Assembly: GCF_042466685.1 (NCBI RefSeq)
Contig: NZ_CP170448.1
Span: forward strand, 2,356,001-2,420,000
DNA from: Vreelandella sp042466685
GTDB taxonomy: Bacteria; Pseudomonadota; Gammaproteobacteria; Pseudomonadales; Halomonadaceae
Direction: 5' to 3'
Length of the DNA: 64,000 nucleotides
Position 1 is the first letter of the stretch. Every line of letters begins with the position of its first letter. A model generated the notes under the pieces. That model had not been told where the DNA came from. It saw only the letters and a program-made list of their open reading frames with translations, and made no database searches. The position numbers and the translations under genes are program-made. Positions 36,547 to 46,203 of the stretch are shown piece by piece.

Positions 36547-37137
36547 TTACAGCACTGTACACACTTCATCAAAGGAGAAGCGGTCGCCACGCGGGAACAG
36601 CGCGCTGGCATCACCATAGCCTAAGTTACAAAGGAAATTGCTCTTCACTTTGCCATCGGGGAAGAACTCTTCATCCACCGCGGCATTGTTGAAGCCGGAC
36701 ATGGGGCCCGCATCCAACCCTAGCGCACGCGCCGCCAAGATCAGGTAGCCCCCCTGGATAGCGCTATTGCGGAAGGCCGTGGAGTGGATAAAGTCAGGCT
36801 TACCCTCGAACAGCGACTTGGCATCCTTATTGTGGGCAAACATACGCGGCAGATGCTCATAAAATTCAGTGTCAAAGCCAATGACAGCCACCACAGGCGC
36901 CTTCATGGTTTTTTCTTGATTCCCCGGTAACAGAGCAGGCTTTAGGCGCTCCTTTGCTTCATCGGTGGTCAGAAAAATAATGCGCGAGGGTTGGCAGTTC
37001 ATAGAGGTTGGCCCAAAGTGCATCAGGTTATACAGTTCGCGCAGGGTCTCCTCGCTGACCTCACGATCCTGCCAAACGTTGTGGGTGCGTGCTTCCGTAA
37101 ACAGGGTTGCGATAGCGGTTTGATCAATCGTTGTCAT
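36547..37137 (-). CDS. Malonic-semialdehyde-reductase-like nitroreductase (RutE/HadB type)
   Basis: A 196-residue FMN protein of the nitroreductase fold, RutE subgroup. RutE reduces malonic semialdehyde to 3-hydroxypropionate in pyrimidine-ring degradation. Typical blocks are LYNLMHFGPTSMNCQPSRIIFL and ALGLDAGPMSGFNNAAVDEEFF. No other rut genes are adjacent, so the true substrate may be another reactive aldehyde or quinone made by this operon. It is the last gene of the catabolic operon, 59 bases after the dioxygenase stop. Confidence 0.85.
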   Translation of the reverse strand: MTTIDQTAIATLFTEARTHNVWQDREVSEETLRELYNLMHFGPTSMNCQPSRIIFLTTDEAKERLKPALLPGNQEKTMKAPVVAVIGFDTEFYEHLPRMFAHNKDAKSLFEGKPDFIHSTAFRNSAIQGGYLILAARALGLDAGPMSGFNNAAVDEEFFPDGKVKSNFLCNLGYGDASALFPRGDRFSFDEVCTVL

Positions 37138-37196
37138 GTTATTTCCTCTTTCGATTTAGCCAGCTCAGTACGAGCTGGACGTTCAGGGTGAAAGGT

Positions 37197-38060
37197 TCAG
37201 GCCGTCTTCAAGCCGAAGTCGTAGTGAAAGTAGCGGTAAGACGTTTCCATCTGTCGGCCATCTGGCGCCTGCCCCGCCGGCTGTTGAGCAAACGCCTTAA
37301 CCAGTGAATCTTTGACGCCAAACACCGCATCAGAATCAAGGTAAGGATCATCCTCAGCAAAAATTTGAGTCACCAAGGTTTCATACCCCGGCGCCATCAA
37401 CATGAAATGCACATGGGCAGGTCGATATGGGTGACGCCCGGTGATGTCGAGCATTTTGCCGACCGGCCCGTCAGTGGGAATTGGATAAGGTGAGGGAGTC
37501 ACCGTCCAGAAGGCATAATGACCCTGGCTGTCGGTATGAAAGCGCGCGCGTAATGAGGCGTTTTCCAGCTCAGGCTTTTGGACGTCATAAAAACCTTCAC
37601 TGTCGGACTGCCACACATCAATGGTGACATTCGCCAACGGTTTACCCTGGGCATCGTGCACGTTGCCCTCGACGAATAGCGGCTCGCCTTCAACGCCCCA
37701 ATTTATGGCATCACCTTGGTTCGCCTGGGGAGGGTCAGCGACGTAAAAAGGGCCCAACACAGTACTTTCGGTAATATTAGGATCACTGCTCGAATGGTTA
37801 ATCGCATCGACCAGCATCGTCACGCCAAGGGTGTCAGACAGCAGGATGAACTCCTGGCGTTCGTCGTCACACATCTGCCCGGCACGGGTGAGAAACTCAA
37901 TTGCCTGAGTCCACTCTTTCTCACTAGGCTGCACCTCGCGCAGGTAGGCATGCAGGTGCTTAACCAAGCCATTAAGCAGCGTTTTAAGCCGTTCATCATC
38001 ACAGCTAGAAAACTCATCAATCACCGCTGCGGTAATATTGTCGGCTGTTAAGTTACGCAT
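37197..38060 (-). CDS. Intradiol ring-cleavage dioxygenase (hydroxyquinol/catechol 1,2-dioxygenase)
   Basis: A 287-residue Fe(III) intradiol dioxygenase. It has the N-terminal helical dimerisation domain (FLTRAGQMCDDERQEFILLSDTLG) and the catalytic barrel. Candidate Fe ligands are Tyr in PYRPAHVHF and PSPYPIP, and the two His in RPAHVHFML. The maleylacetate reductase in the same operon supports hydroxyquinol as substrate, giving maleylacetate. The ATG at 38060 has GGAGGG upstream and lies 1 base after the preceding gene's stop. Confidence 0.9.
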   Translation of the reverse strand: MRNLTADNITAAVIDEFSSCDDERLKTLLNGLVKHLHAYLREVQPSEKEWTQAIEFLTRAGQMCDDERQEFILLSDTLGVTMLVDAINHSSSDPNITESTVLGPFYVADPPQANQGDAINWGVEGEPLFVEGNVHDAQGKPLANVTIDVWQSDSEGFYDVQKPELENASLRARFHTDSQGHYAFWTVTPSPYPIPTDGPVGKMLDITGRHPYRPAHVHFMLMAPGYETLVTQIFAEDDPYLDSDAVFGVKDSLVKAFAQQPAGQAPDGRQMETSYRYFHYDFGLKTA

Positions 38061-38061
38061 C

Positions 38062-39000
38062 TTATTGCCCTCCATGCGTTGCTGGCATCGGCTCACCCAG
38101 CCCTGAAAGGCGCTCGGTGTGGTGTACGGTGGCGATATAGTCATCACCGCCATGCCCCGTGGCGATAAGAGCGGTATAGGCTTCGCGCATTTGCGCTGCC
38201 AGCGGCGTCGACACCCCAGAGCCGTGGGCACAATCGAGTATCAGATCAAGATCTTTGGCCATTTGGGCGGCAGAAAACGTCGAGGTAAAATCGCGTTCTA
38301 AAAGTGGTGGTACCTTGTACTTCACCATGGGCGAACCCACCGCGCTGTCAGAGATAAGCTCTAGCATGGCGTCCCATTCAATGTTGCCTTTGCGCGCCAG
38401 GGTCAGGGCTTCACTCATCATCCCGGCGCTCACCGCAATCATTAGGTTGATCGCCAGTTTGGCCACCCGGGCCTGCTCTTCATCGCCCAGCCAGTATTGC
38501 GCCTTGGTAAAAGCGTCAAACACAGGCTTAGCCGTTGCCAACGCATCCCGTGGGCCAGAGACCATCGCTGACAGCGTGCCCGCCTCTGCCGCTACCGGGT
38601 TCCCTGACACAGGGCTGCGCAAATAGGCAATGCCATGGGCCTTCGCCGCCTCGGCCACTCGTGCAGAGGCTTCAACACTTACCGTGCTGGTCTCAATCAA
38701 AACAGTGCCGGGCATCATGTGACGAACAAGCTCACCCGACTCAATGCAAAGACCGATCAGCGCGCGGTCATCGGGGATCGAGACAAACACCAGGGTACAA
38801 TCGGCAACGGCACTAGCCAGGCTCTGGTGTGGGGTAATACCGATATCCTTTGCTAAAGCCAGCCGCTCAGCGGAAAGATCAAATCCTTCTACCGCGGTGC
38901 CGGATTGAATAATTCTGGCGGCCATCGGTAAGCCCAGCTTACCCAAGCCTATCCAAGCCACTTTAGCGGGCGAAGGGGACGTTGTGGAAACCGTTGTCAT
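38062..39000 (-). CDS. NAD(P)-dependent beta-hydroxyacid dehydrogenase (3-hydroxyisobutyrate dehydrogenase family)
   Basis: A 312-residue protein of the family that includes 3-hydroxyisobutyrate dehydrogenase and tartronate semialdehyde reductase. The cofactor loop is WIGLGKLGLPMAARI, the substrate motif is SPVSGNPVAAEAGTLSAMVSG, and the catalytic Lys is in ARVAKLAINLM. It overlaps the amidohydrolase by 4 bases. The exact hydroxyacid is not predictable. Confidence 0.87.
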   Translation of the reverse strand: MTTVSTTSPSPAKVAWIGLGKLGLPMAARIIQSGTAVEGFDLSAERLALAKDIGITPHQSLASAVADCTLVFVSIPDDRALIGLCIESGELVRHMMPGTVLIETSTVSVEASARVAEAAKAHGIAYLRSPVSGNPVAAEAGTLSAMVSGPRDALATAKPVFDAFTKAQYWLGDEEQARVAKLAINLMIAVSAGMMSEALTLARKGNIEWDAMLELISDSAVGSPMVKYKVPPLLERDFTSTFSAAQMAKDLDLILDCAHGSGVSTPLAAQMREAYTALIATGHGGDDYIATVHHTERLSGLGEPMPATHGGQ

Positions 39001-40382
39001 GGGGTTGCCTCCTGTGTCGATTGCGCTTCACGCGCCAGCAGTTCGGCGTGAATACGGTGGCCAGATTTGGCAAGCTCAGCGATACCCTGCTTAGTCTCGA
39101 TTAACAGACGGCCGCCACGTTTTTTGAACTGCCCAGCCACCATCACACTGTCGACATTGGCAAGGCTTGTTTGCATTACCACCGTAGAAATAGGGTCGTT
39201 GACCGGCTGCATATTGAGTTGGTTACTATCCAGCAGTACCAGGTCGGCCTGCTTGCCTGGGGTCAGGCTACCAATGCGGTTATCAAGACCGAGGGCTTTC
39301 GCCCCATCCAGCGTGATCCAGCCCAGCGCTTCCCGGGTGGTAATCGTTGAAGTATCAGGAATCTTGCCTTGCTCACGACGCGATGCATCGTTATCAAGGG
39401 CGCGCTGCATCCCCAGTGCCATGCGGGCGACGCTGAACATGTCACCCGACAACACAGACTCAAGATCAACCCCCAGCGACACCACGCCTTGGTGCCGACG
39501 CACCAGCCCCGTTACCGGAAAGCCATGGCCTTGGGTCATCTCGTTTTCCGGTGCAATCGAGAACGTTACACCGCTGGCGCAGAACCGCGACATCTGGCCA
39601 TCATCCAGGCTTTGACCATGCACAATGTTGATGTCGGAGCCAAGCAAACCACGCGCTTCTACTTCGTCCCAGGCGCCGGGCGCCACTGCCTCGCCACCGC
39701 CCTGATGCATTGAAGCGACGAGACCAAACTCTTTGGCCAGGGCAAAGTCCTGCAGGGTCACCTCTAAGGTGGAGTAGTGAGGGCCAAGAATAGCCATGCC
39801 TAAGGTGACAAGCCCTTCCGGGTTTGCCAGTTCGCCACTGAGCAGTCGTTCGATTTCATGGCGCGGGTGGGGAATCTCACTAAAGTGCGGCTGACCAGGT
39901 TTTGGGTCGGGTTTGGGCGAGCCGTGCATAAACAGCGCACGAATGCCGGACTCCTTTAACCCTTTTACCGCCGCGTCAGTATGCGCTGGGGTCGGGTTGT
40001 TGTGGCACCAGTCACCCAGCGTTGTGGTACCGCAGTTAAGCTGATTAATCGCCCCCATGCGGGTGGCAATGTAGATATCTTCTGGTGTGAATAGCGCGGC
40101 AAGCCCCCGGTGTACGTGGCGAAAATACTCAAGCAGCGTCCAGTTGGCGGCAACGCCACGCAGGCCGGTCTGCCAGGTATGCATATGGGCATTGACCAAC
40201 CCGGGAATGAGGATACCGCCGCCACAGTCAATCACCTCGGCGTCTTGTGCCTTGGGGTCGGCGGTCAGGTCATGACCCACGGCGGCAATACGATCATCCT
40301 CAACCAGAAGCTGGCCATCGCTCAGCTCACCCAGCTGCGGATCCATAGTGACAAGGGTGGCGTTAATAAACAGCGTGTTCAT
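38997..40382 (-). CDS. Metal-dependent amidohydrolase (guanine/8-oxoguanine deaminase, AtzA/TrzN-like group)
   Basis: A 461-residue amidohydrolase-superfamily enzyme. Zn ligands are in LVNAHMHTWQTG (HxH), GPHYSTLE and HQGGGEA region His, and a late Asp near SLGVDLESVLSG. It belongs with cytosine/guanine-type deaminases and s-triazine hydrolases that remove amino or other groups from aromatic rings. In this operon it may convert an imported N-containing or substituted ring before dioxygenation. It overlaps both neighbours by 4 bases. Confidence 0.85.
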   Translation of the reverse strand: MNTLFINATLVTMDPQLGELSDGQLLVEDDRIAAVGHDLTADPKAQDAEVIDCGGGILIPGLVNAHMHTWQTGLRGVAANWTLLEYFRHVHRGLAALFTPEDIYIATRMGAINQLNCGTTTLGDWCHNNPTPAHTDAAVKGLKESGIRALFMHGSPKPDPKPGQPHFSEIPHPRHEIERLLSGELANPEGLVTLGMAILGPHYSTLEVTLQDFALAKEFGLVASMHQGGGEAVAPGAWDEVEARGLLGSDINIVHGQSLDDGQMSRFCASGVTFSIAPENEMTQGHGFPVTGLVRRHQGVVSLGVDLESVLSGDMFSVARMALGMQRALDNDASRREQGKIPDTSTITTREALGWITLDGAKALGLDNRIGSLTPGKQADLVLLDSNQLNMQPVNDPISTVVMQTSLANVDSVMVAGQFKKRGGRLLIETKQGIAELAKSGHRIHAELLAREAQSTQEATP

Positions 40383-41458
40383 TGAGCCCCCCCACTACCT
40401 GCCTGGGGTCGAAGCCCCGACTGGGCATCGCTTAACAAACGGTGAATACCACTGGCTTCGACCTCACGTGGATTCCAGTAAGGGTTGCGGGTAGCAATCT
40501 CGGTGGCCCGCTCAACGTCTTCCACGCTAAAGCCTAATTCCGAGAGCGCGCTGGGCGCACCGACCGCACGCCCCAGGTCGTAAAGGCCAGCGGCCGCATC
40601 GTCACAGCCTAGCGCACGACTGATACGCACCATTGCATCAGGCACCGCAGGCGCGTTATAAGCCAGCGCATAAGGCAGCACTATGGTGTGCGTTTCCGCA
40701 TGGGGCAGATTGAAAGAACCGCCCAGGGTATGACAAAGCTTGTGGTGCAACGACATACCCACCGAGCCAAGGCAAATGCCACACAGCCATGCGCCGTAAA
40801 GCGCATCCGAGCGCGCCTCAGCATGGGTAGGGTCGTTGGCAATCACGGGTAGGCTTCTTGCCAGCGCCGCGATGCCCTCCTCTGCCATCAGCGCAATTAC
40901 CGGATTGCAGTCGCGGGCATAAAGCGCCTCTACCGCATGGGCAATGGCGTTAATACCGCTAGTCCCCGACATCACAGCGGGTAACGTTAAGGTAAGGTCA
41001 ACGTCATAAATCACCGTTTCCGGCAGTACTTCCAAGGTGCGCTGAGTGGTCTTGAGACCATCGCGGGTTTCACCCAGGATCGGCGTCATCTCTGAACCGG
41101 CATAGGTAGTGGGAATCGCGATCTGAGGTAAGCCCGTACGCAGCGCAATCGCTTTGCCCAAGCCAATGGTCGAGCCACCACCGATAGCAATGGTGCAATC
41201 TGCGTTCAGTACTTTCACCACCTGCAAGGCACTCTCAGTCACCTCTACCGGCGTATGCATGGCGGCTTCTGCGTAAACGCCAACGCCCTTCTCACCCAAC
41301 TGCGCTAGCACGCCACTTGCCTGTTCATGCTGTTGGGGCGTTGCCAGCACCAGCGCGCGTGTGCAGCCGAGATGCTCAAGCTCTTCACTTAGCCGTGACA
41401 GGGTTCCTTGGCCAAACACCACGCGGGATGGCAGGCCATCATAAACAAAGGGTTGCAT
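40379..41458 (-). CDS. Maleylacetate reductase (iron-type alcohol dehydrogenase family)
   Basis: A 359-residue enzyme that reduces maleylacetate to 3-oxoadipate with NAD(P)H. Features are the start FVYDGLPSRVVFGQGTL, the cofactor loop AIGGGSTIGLGKAIAL, AIPTTYAGSEMTPILG, and HHKLCHTLGGSFNLPHAETH with the His residues of the family. The ATG at 41458 marks the usual N-terminus; an upstream open stretch to 41521 is not family-like. It pairs functionally with the intradiol dioxygenase. Confidence 0.92.
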   Translation of the reverse strand: MQPFVYDGLPSRVVFGQGTLSRLSEELEHLGCTRALVLATPQQHEQASGVLAQLGEKGVGVYAEAAMHTPVEVTESALQVVKVLNADCTIAIGGGSTIGLGKAIALRTGLPQIAIPTTYAGSEMTPILGETRDGLKTTQRTLEVLPETVIYDVDLTLTLPAVMSGTSGINAIAHAVEALYARDCNPVIALMAEEGIAALARSLPVIANDPTHAEARSDALYGAWLCGICLGSVGMSLHHKLCHTLGGSFNLPHAETHTIVLPYALAYNAPAVPDAMVRISRALGCDDAAAGLYDLGRAVGAPSALSELGFSVEDVERATEIATRNPYWNPREVEASGIHRLLSDAQSGLRPQAGSGGAQ

Positions 41459-41529
41459 GAAACATTCCTTATACGTTTGATGTGGTATGTGTGCGCGATT
41501 GACAGAGCGCACCCGTCGCAACAGGCGAG

Positions 41530-43110
41530 CTAGCTCGCCTGTGCCTGCTTGCCCATCCCGGTAATCGCCTGTACCAGCTCATCCTCACTGACGTTGTCGC
41601 CATCAAACTCAGCGGTCACGCGGCCGTCATACATGGCGATAATGCGATTGCTCAAACCAAGGACTTCCGGCATCTCTGAGGAGATCACCAACACCGCATA
41701 GCCGGATTTGGCCAGGTCTTTCACCAGGGTGTGGATTTCCGACTTGGAACCCACATCAATACCGCGGGTAGGCTCATCGAGAATGAGTAATTTAGGGTGG
41801 GTATGTAGCCACTTGCCGATAACAATCTTCTGCTGATTACCACCGCTTAGATTGCCCACCTTCTGGCGCCAACTGGGCGTTTTGATTTTCATCGCCTGCT
41901 GATACTTGTCGTAGACTTGGCGCTCTTTTGCACTCGTCATAAAGCCCAACGACGACACACTGGAGAGGCTTGCCAGGGTCATGTTATCGCGACAGTTCAT
42001 ACCCAGAATCAGCCCCTGATCCTTACGGTCTTCCGGCACTAACGCGACACCGCTGACCACCGCATCGTGGGAGTTACGAAACGCCACCACTTTGCCGTCC
42101 AACACCACTTCACCGGCTGAGGGCGTGCGCAGTCCGAAGATCGTCTCTGCAACTTCAGAGCGCCCCGCCCCCACCAGCCCGTACATGCCCACAATCTCGC
42201 CCTTGCGAACATTAAAACTGACGTTCTCGAATACTCTCTTCACCGAGAGATTTCGCACTTCCAGCATGTTGTCGCCGAAATCGCTCGGTTTGCTGGCATG
42301 ATCGAGCTCCAAGCTGCGACCGATCATCATTCGGGTGATTTCATCCTCGTTGGTATCCGCCGTATTGACGGTGCCGGTGTACTCACCGTCCCGCAGTACC
42401 GAGATGCGGTGCGAGAGGTGAAAAATCTCATCCATGCGGTGGGAGATATAAACAATCCCTACACCTTGCTCACATAGCGAATTAATCACGTCATAAAGTA
42501 CGGGCTTTTCGTAGTCGGTGAGCGATGCCGTCGGCTCATCAAACACCACTACACGCGGGGTAAACGCCAGCGCACGGCCAATTTCAACCATCTGCTTCTT
42601 GGCAATCGAGAGCGACCCTACTAGGTCGTCATGTTGAAAACTGCATTTGAGAGTCGCCAGAATAGCGTTGGTATCTTCACGCAGTTTGCGCCAATCAACG
42701 CGATTGAATGGCTTTCTTGGCAAGCTACCGAGAAAGATGTTCTCGGCGACCGTCATCTCGGAAACCAGCGACTGCTCCTGGTGGATCAACACTACCCCTG
42801 CGCGCTTAGCATGCTTGGGATTTTCGAAAGCCATCTCCTGGCCACCAAGAATGATCTTGCCTTCGTTGGCTTGGTGCTTACCCGCCAGAACCTTCATTAA
42901 CGTCGACTTGCCTGCACCGTTCTCACCCAGCAGCGCATGCACTTCTCCGGGCCGCACATCAAAATCCACGTTATTTAAAGCAACCACACCAGGAAAACGC
43001 TTGGTAATCCCTTCTAGTCGAAGTATCGGATCCGCGTTGATCGGCTGACGCTTTAAAGCACTGACTTGCTCATGCGCATTTTGAGACAGGTTTTCTTGTG
43101 AAGGGCTCAT
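41530..43110 (-). CDS. Sugar-type ABC importer ATPase, RbsA-like
   Basis: A 526-residue ATPase with two fused nucleotide-binding domains. The N-terminal domain has a full Walker A (GENGAGKSTLMK) and VFDEPTASLTDYE. The C-terminal domain has the degenerate Walker A typical of RbsA/MglA (GLVGAGRSEVAE) and the signature LSGGNQQKIVIGKWL. It energises the two permeases encoded just upstream and overlaps the second by 4 bases. Confidence 0.93.
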   Translation of the reverse strand: MSPSQENLSQNAHEQVSALKRQPINADPILRLEGITKRFPGVVALNNVDFDVRPGEVHALLGENGAGKSTLMKVLAGKHQANEGKIILGGQEMAFENPKHAKRAGVVLIHQEQSLVSEMTVAENIFLGSLPRKPFNRVDWRKLREDTNAILATLKCSFQHDDLVGSLSIAKKQMVEIGRALAFTPRVVVFDEPTASLTDYEKPVLYDVINSLCEQGVGIVYISHRMDEIFHLSHRISVLRDGEYTGTVNTADTNEDEITRMMIGRSLELDHASKPSDFGDNMLEVRNLSVKRVFENVSFNVRKGEIVGMYGLVGAGRSEVAETIFGLRTPSAGEVVLDGKVVAFRNSHDAVVSGVALVPEDRKDQGLILGMNCRDNMTLASLSSVSSLGFMTSAKERQVYDKYQQAMKIKTPSWRQKVGNLSGGNQQKIVIGKWLHTHPKLLILDEPTRGIDVGSKSEIHTLVKDLAKSGYAVLVISSEMPEVLGLSNRIIAMYDGRVTAEFDGDNVSEDELVQAITGMGKQAQAS

Positions 43111-44066
43111 ATCCGCACCTCCTTAGCCGAGGGTACATTGAGCTTCTTGTCGATAATCAGTACGGAAATAAGGATGGCGCCGAGGATGACCAGCACATAA
43201 AAAGCGGGCACCTGCATCAAGTTCATGCCGTTACGCAGAATGCCAATGGCGAGTACCCCACCCAAGGTGCCGACGATGCTTCCGTAGCCACCGGTCAACT
43301 TGGTACCGCCTAGCACCACGGCCGTAATCACCCAGAGCTCATAGTCACGGCCCAAATTGGGCGTTGCCGCGCCCATTTGGCTGGCGAGTAGCACGCCAGC
43401 TAATGCAGCGAAGAAGCCAACAATAATGAAATTGATCATCATGTGGCGCCCCAAGCGAATCCCCGCATCAATCGAGGCTTCTGGGTTGCCACCCACCGCA
43501 AAGGTATTACGGCCATGGCCCGTTCGCGTAAGCACCAAGTGCATGATCAGTGTGCAAATCAGGAAGATAATCGCCAGTACTGGAAAAGGCCCAATGGTGC
43601 TGGCACCGAAGTCAGAGAAGGCAAAATTCAGTGCATAAAACGACTGCTCACCGGTGTACAAGAAGATCAGGCCCCGCACCCCGAGCATGGCCCCCAGCGT
43701 GACGATGAAAGCGTTAACGCCCGTTTTCCATACGATGAAGCCATTAATGGCGCCCAGCAGAATGCCTGAGCCGAGTGCTGCGAGGATTGCCAGTATCATG
43801 CTGGTTTCCTGCAAACCCACCGCCAGTGAAGCAGCCAGCCCTAAGGTTGCCCCAACCGACAAATCGATGTTGCCGTTGATCATCACTAAGGTCATGCCTA
43901 GTGCGATTAGGCCGATAGTGGACGTCTGCACCAAAATATTAGAAATGTTGCCAAACGACAGAAAGTACTCTGACGTGAAGCTGAAAAAAATGAAGATGGC
44001 GAGGACGAAGATCCATATCGGTTGGATAGCCGTTTTGCCACGGAAGAACCCTTTTAAAAAAGTCAT
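43107..44066 (-). CDS. ABC importer permease, RbsC-like
   Basis: A 319-residue inner-membrane permease (BPD_transp_2 family) with about eight to ten helices. The family blocks are GMTLVMINGNIDLSVGATLGLAA and FAVGGNPEASIDAGIRLGRHMM, the latter being the loop that contacts the ATPase. Its stop overlaps the ATPase start. It probably forms a heterodimer with the next upstream permease. Confidence 0.92.
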   Translation of the reverse strand: MTFLKGFFRGKTAIQPIWIFVLAIFIFFSFTSEYFLSFGNISNILVQTSTIGLIALGMTLVMINGNIDLSVGATLGLAASLAVGLQETSMILAILAALGSGILLGAINGFIVWKTGVNAFIVTLGAMLGVRGLIFLYTGEQSFYALNFAFSDFGASTIGPFPVLAIIFLICTLIMHLVLTRTGHGRNTFAVGGNPEASIDAGIRLGRHMMINFIIVGFFAALAGVLLASQMGAATPNLGRDYELWVITAVVLGGTKLTGGYGSIVGTLGGVLAIGILRNGMNLMQVPAFYVLVILGAILISVLIIDKKLNVPSAKEVRI

Positions 44067-44082
44067 CTGTCACTCCTCCGCG

Positions 44083-45093
44083 TTATGAGTGGGTCGTCAA
44101 CAAGCGCTTACGCTTGTTAGCGAGGTCCAGCCATACGGCCAGGATGATAATTACCCAGGTCACGATCCACTGGATGTAATAGGGGTAGCCCATCAGTAGC
44201 AGTCCGTTCTGGATAAAGCCCAGGATCAGTACACCAATCACTGTTTTCCAAATGCTGCCTGAACCACCCAGCAAGCTGGTGCCACCGAGGATGATGCCCG
44301 CCAACACCAGCAGCTCGTATCCCTGGCCAACGTTGTTTTGGGAACCCATAACACGAGAGCCAAGCACCAGTGCCGCACATGCCACGCAAAAGGCTGAAAT
44401 CAGATAGGTACTGAAGACGCACCAGTTCTTGCGAATCCCCGAGTAAACGGCAGCCATCGGGTTACCACCGACAGCAAAAATACGTCGCCCGTAGCCGGTG
44501 TAGGACATCACTACTTGAACCAGAATGGCCAACAACCCAAATAGCAGGATGGGGACAGCAATTCCCGCGATATAGCCACGCCCAAAGAAGGCGAACCAAG
44601 TGCCATCTTGGTTAGCAATGTCAACGTTCTGGCCACCGCTATAGATCAGCACAAAGCCCTGGATCGCCGACAGCATGGCAAGCGTCACAATGAGCGAGTT
44701 AAGGCGCAGAAAACCGATTAAAAAGCCATTGACGGCCCCGATCATGAGCGTCAGCGCAAACATCATGAGGATGGCATTAGTTGGGCCAATCTTGTCGTGT
44801 AAATCCACAACGAGCACCGTCGAGAATGACAGCATCGATCCCACCGAAAGATCCAGGTTTCCACCGATGATCACCACGGTGACGCCTACCGCGATAATGC
44901 CAATAATCGAGGCTTGGCGAATCACCGTCATAATGTTCGACTGGGAGAGAAACTGCTCAGAAAAGAAAGAGAAAACGAACATACCGAGCAGGAAAAAAAT
45001 GAGAATTCCCTGGGCTGATAGAAAGCTCATTACGCTAGCCTTACTAAGCTTTCCTGTCGGCAGCCTGGATTTAGATTGTTCAGCGGAAGCCAT
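44083..45093 (-). CDS. ABC importer permease, RbsC-like
   Basis: A 336-residue permease of the same family as its downstream neighbour, with GVTVVIIGGNLDLSVGSMLSFS and FAVGGNPMAAVYSGIRKNW as the conserved blocks. The polar N-terminus (MASAEQSKSRLPTGKLSKAS) is cytoplasmic. The ATG at 45093 is preceded by AGGTGATAAG. Two different permeases in one importer suggest a heterodimeric channel. Confidence 0.92.
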   Translation of the reverse strand: MASAEQSKSRLPTGKLSKASVMSFLSAQGILIFFLLGMFVFSFFSEQFLSQSNIMTVIRQASIIGIIAVGVTVVIIGGNLDLSVGSMLSFSTVLVVDLHDKIGPTNAILMMFALTLMIGAVNGFLIGFLRLNSLIVTLAMLSAIQGFVLIYSGGQNVDIANQDGTWFAFFGRGYIAGIAVPILLFGLLAILVQVVMSYTGYGRRIFAVGGNPMAAVYSGIRKNWCVFSTYLISAFCVACAALVLGSRVMGSQNNVGQGYELLVLAGIILGGTSLLGGSGSIWKTVIGVLILGFIQNGLLLMGYPYYIQWIVTWVIIILAVWLDLANKRKRLLTTHS

Positions 45094-45264
45094 GCTTATC
45101 ACCTGTTATGAAATCACTTGGAAAGACCGGTTAGCGCAATGGGCACACATATTTCCATTGCTGCTTTCCGCGCACTCCATGCGCAGGAACCCCTGCTTTC
45201 AGGCACATGCTGTATCCCGGAAACTGCACACTACACGCAGTCACTCCGGGCAGCATGCCTTACC

Positions 45265-46203
45265 TTAAAAAACGGGACGGTCGAACTCGCTGAGATTTTC
45301 AGCGGTGATTTTGGGGGTATCGAAGAAATTCATCTTCGGCAGGTCTTCTTCCGCCAGAACATCCAGTGCTGTTTGCAGAGCCGCCTCAGCATCATCCACG
45401 GGAGACTGATAAATAGAGCCGTAATACTCACCACGCTCAATCGCGTCGTAGCCAACGGCGAAGTTAGTGGCGCCAATGAAAATAATCTCATCAGCTCGGT
45501 CAGCGCCTTTAGCCGCATTCAGAGCGCCAACACCCATGTTGTCATCGCCCGAATAAACGCCGTCGATACGGTCGTATTTGGTCAAAAAATCTTCCATAAC
45601 ACGCTGAGCACGTTCACGGTTCCAGTTGCCTGGTTGCGTTTCCATCAGTTCAACACCCGGGCACGCTTCAGCTAGACGATCCTCAAATCCCTTTGCACGC
45701 TCCATTGCAGTGGTATAGCCGGGCTGGCCAGCAATTTGTACGATCTGCCCTTCTCCACCTAAGGCGTCACACATCATCTCGGCTGAGGAAATGCCTTGCT
45801 GGACGTTATCCGGCCCAGAGAAGGCAGCGATGTACTCTAGCCCCGCTTCAGCAATTTTAGAATTGGTCACGATCACAGGTATGCCTGCATTATGCGCCTG
45901 ACGAATCGCCGGAATAACGGCCTGACCATTGGTCGGCCAGATAATGATGGCATCAACTCGCTGCTGAATGAGATCCTGCATCTGCCCAATCTGACGAGCG
46001 ACATCACCACCGGCATCTAACACCACGATATCGACATTGCCTTCACGCTCGGCGGCCTCTTCAAAAGCACTTTCATAGGTGGTTTGGTAGCTATCAACAC
46101 CTACATTATTTTGGGTTATACCGATGCGGTAAGGGCCTTCAGCCTGAGCAGCCGTGCCCGATATCATGATGACTGATGCGGCAAGAACGGTTTTCTTGAA
46201 CAT
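45265..46203 (-). CDS. Periplasmic substrate-binding protein, RbsB-like
   Basis: A 312-residue type I periplasmic binding protein with a clear signal peptide (MFKKTVLAASVIMISGTAAQA). The mature part has YRIGITQNNVGVDSYQTTYE, IGQMQDLIQQRVDAIIIWP and YSGDDNMGVGALNAA, typical of the ribose/galactose/autoinducer group. The ATG at 46203 has AGGAGAAA upstream. It is the first gene of the importer-catabolic operon. The ligand is unknown and need not be a sugar. Confidence 0.93.
   Translation of the reverse strand: MFKKTVLAASVIMISGTAAQAEGPYRIGITQNNVGVDSYQTTYESAFEEAAEREGNVDIVVLDAGGDVARQIGQMQDLIQQRVDAIIIWPTNGQAVIPAIRQAHNAGIPVIVTNSKIAEAGLEYIAAFSGPDNVQQGISSAEMMCDALGGEGQIVQIAGQPGYTTAMERAKGFEDRLAEACPGVELMETQPGNWNRERAQRVMEDFLTKYDRIDGVYSGDDNMGVGALNAAKGADRADEIIFIGATNFAVGYDAIERGEYYGSIYQSPVDDAEAALQTALDVLAEEDLPKMNFFDTPKITAENLSEFDRPVF

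Noticed and set aside
36547..37137. A uracil-degrading rut operon
   Set aside because: Only a RutE-like gene is present; rutA, rutB, rutC, rutD and rutF are missing and the neighbours are aromatic-ring genes.
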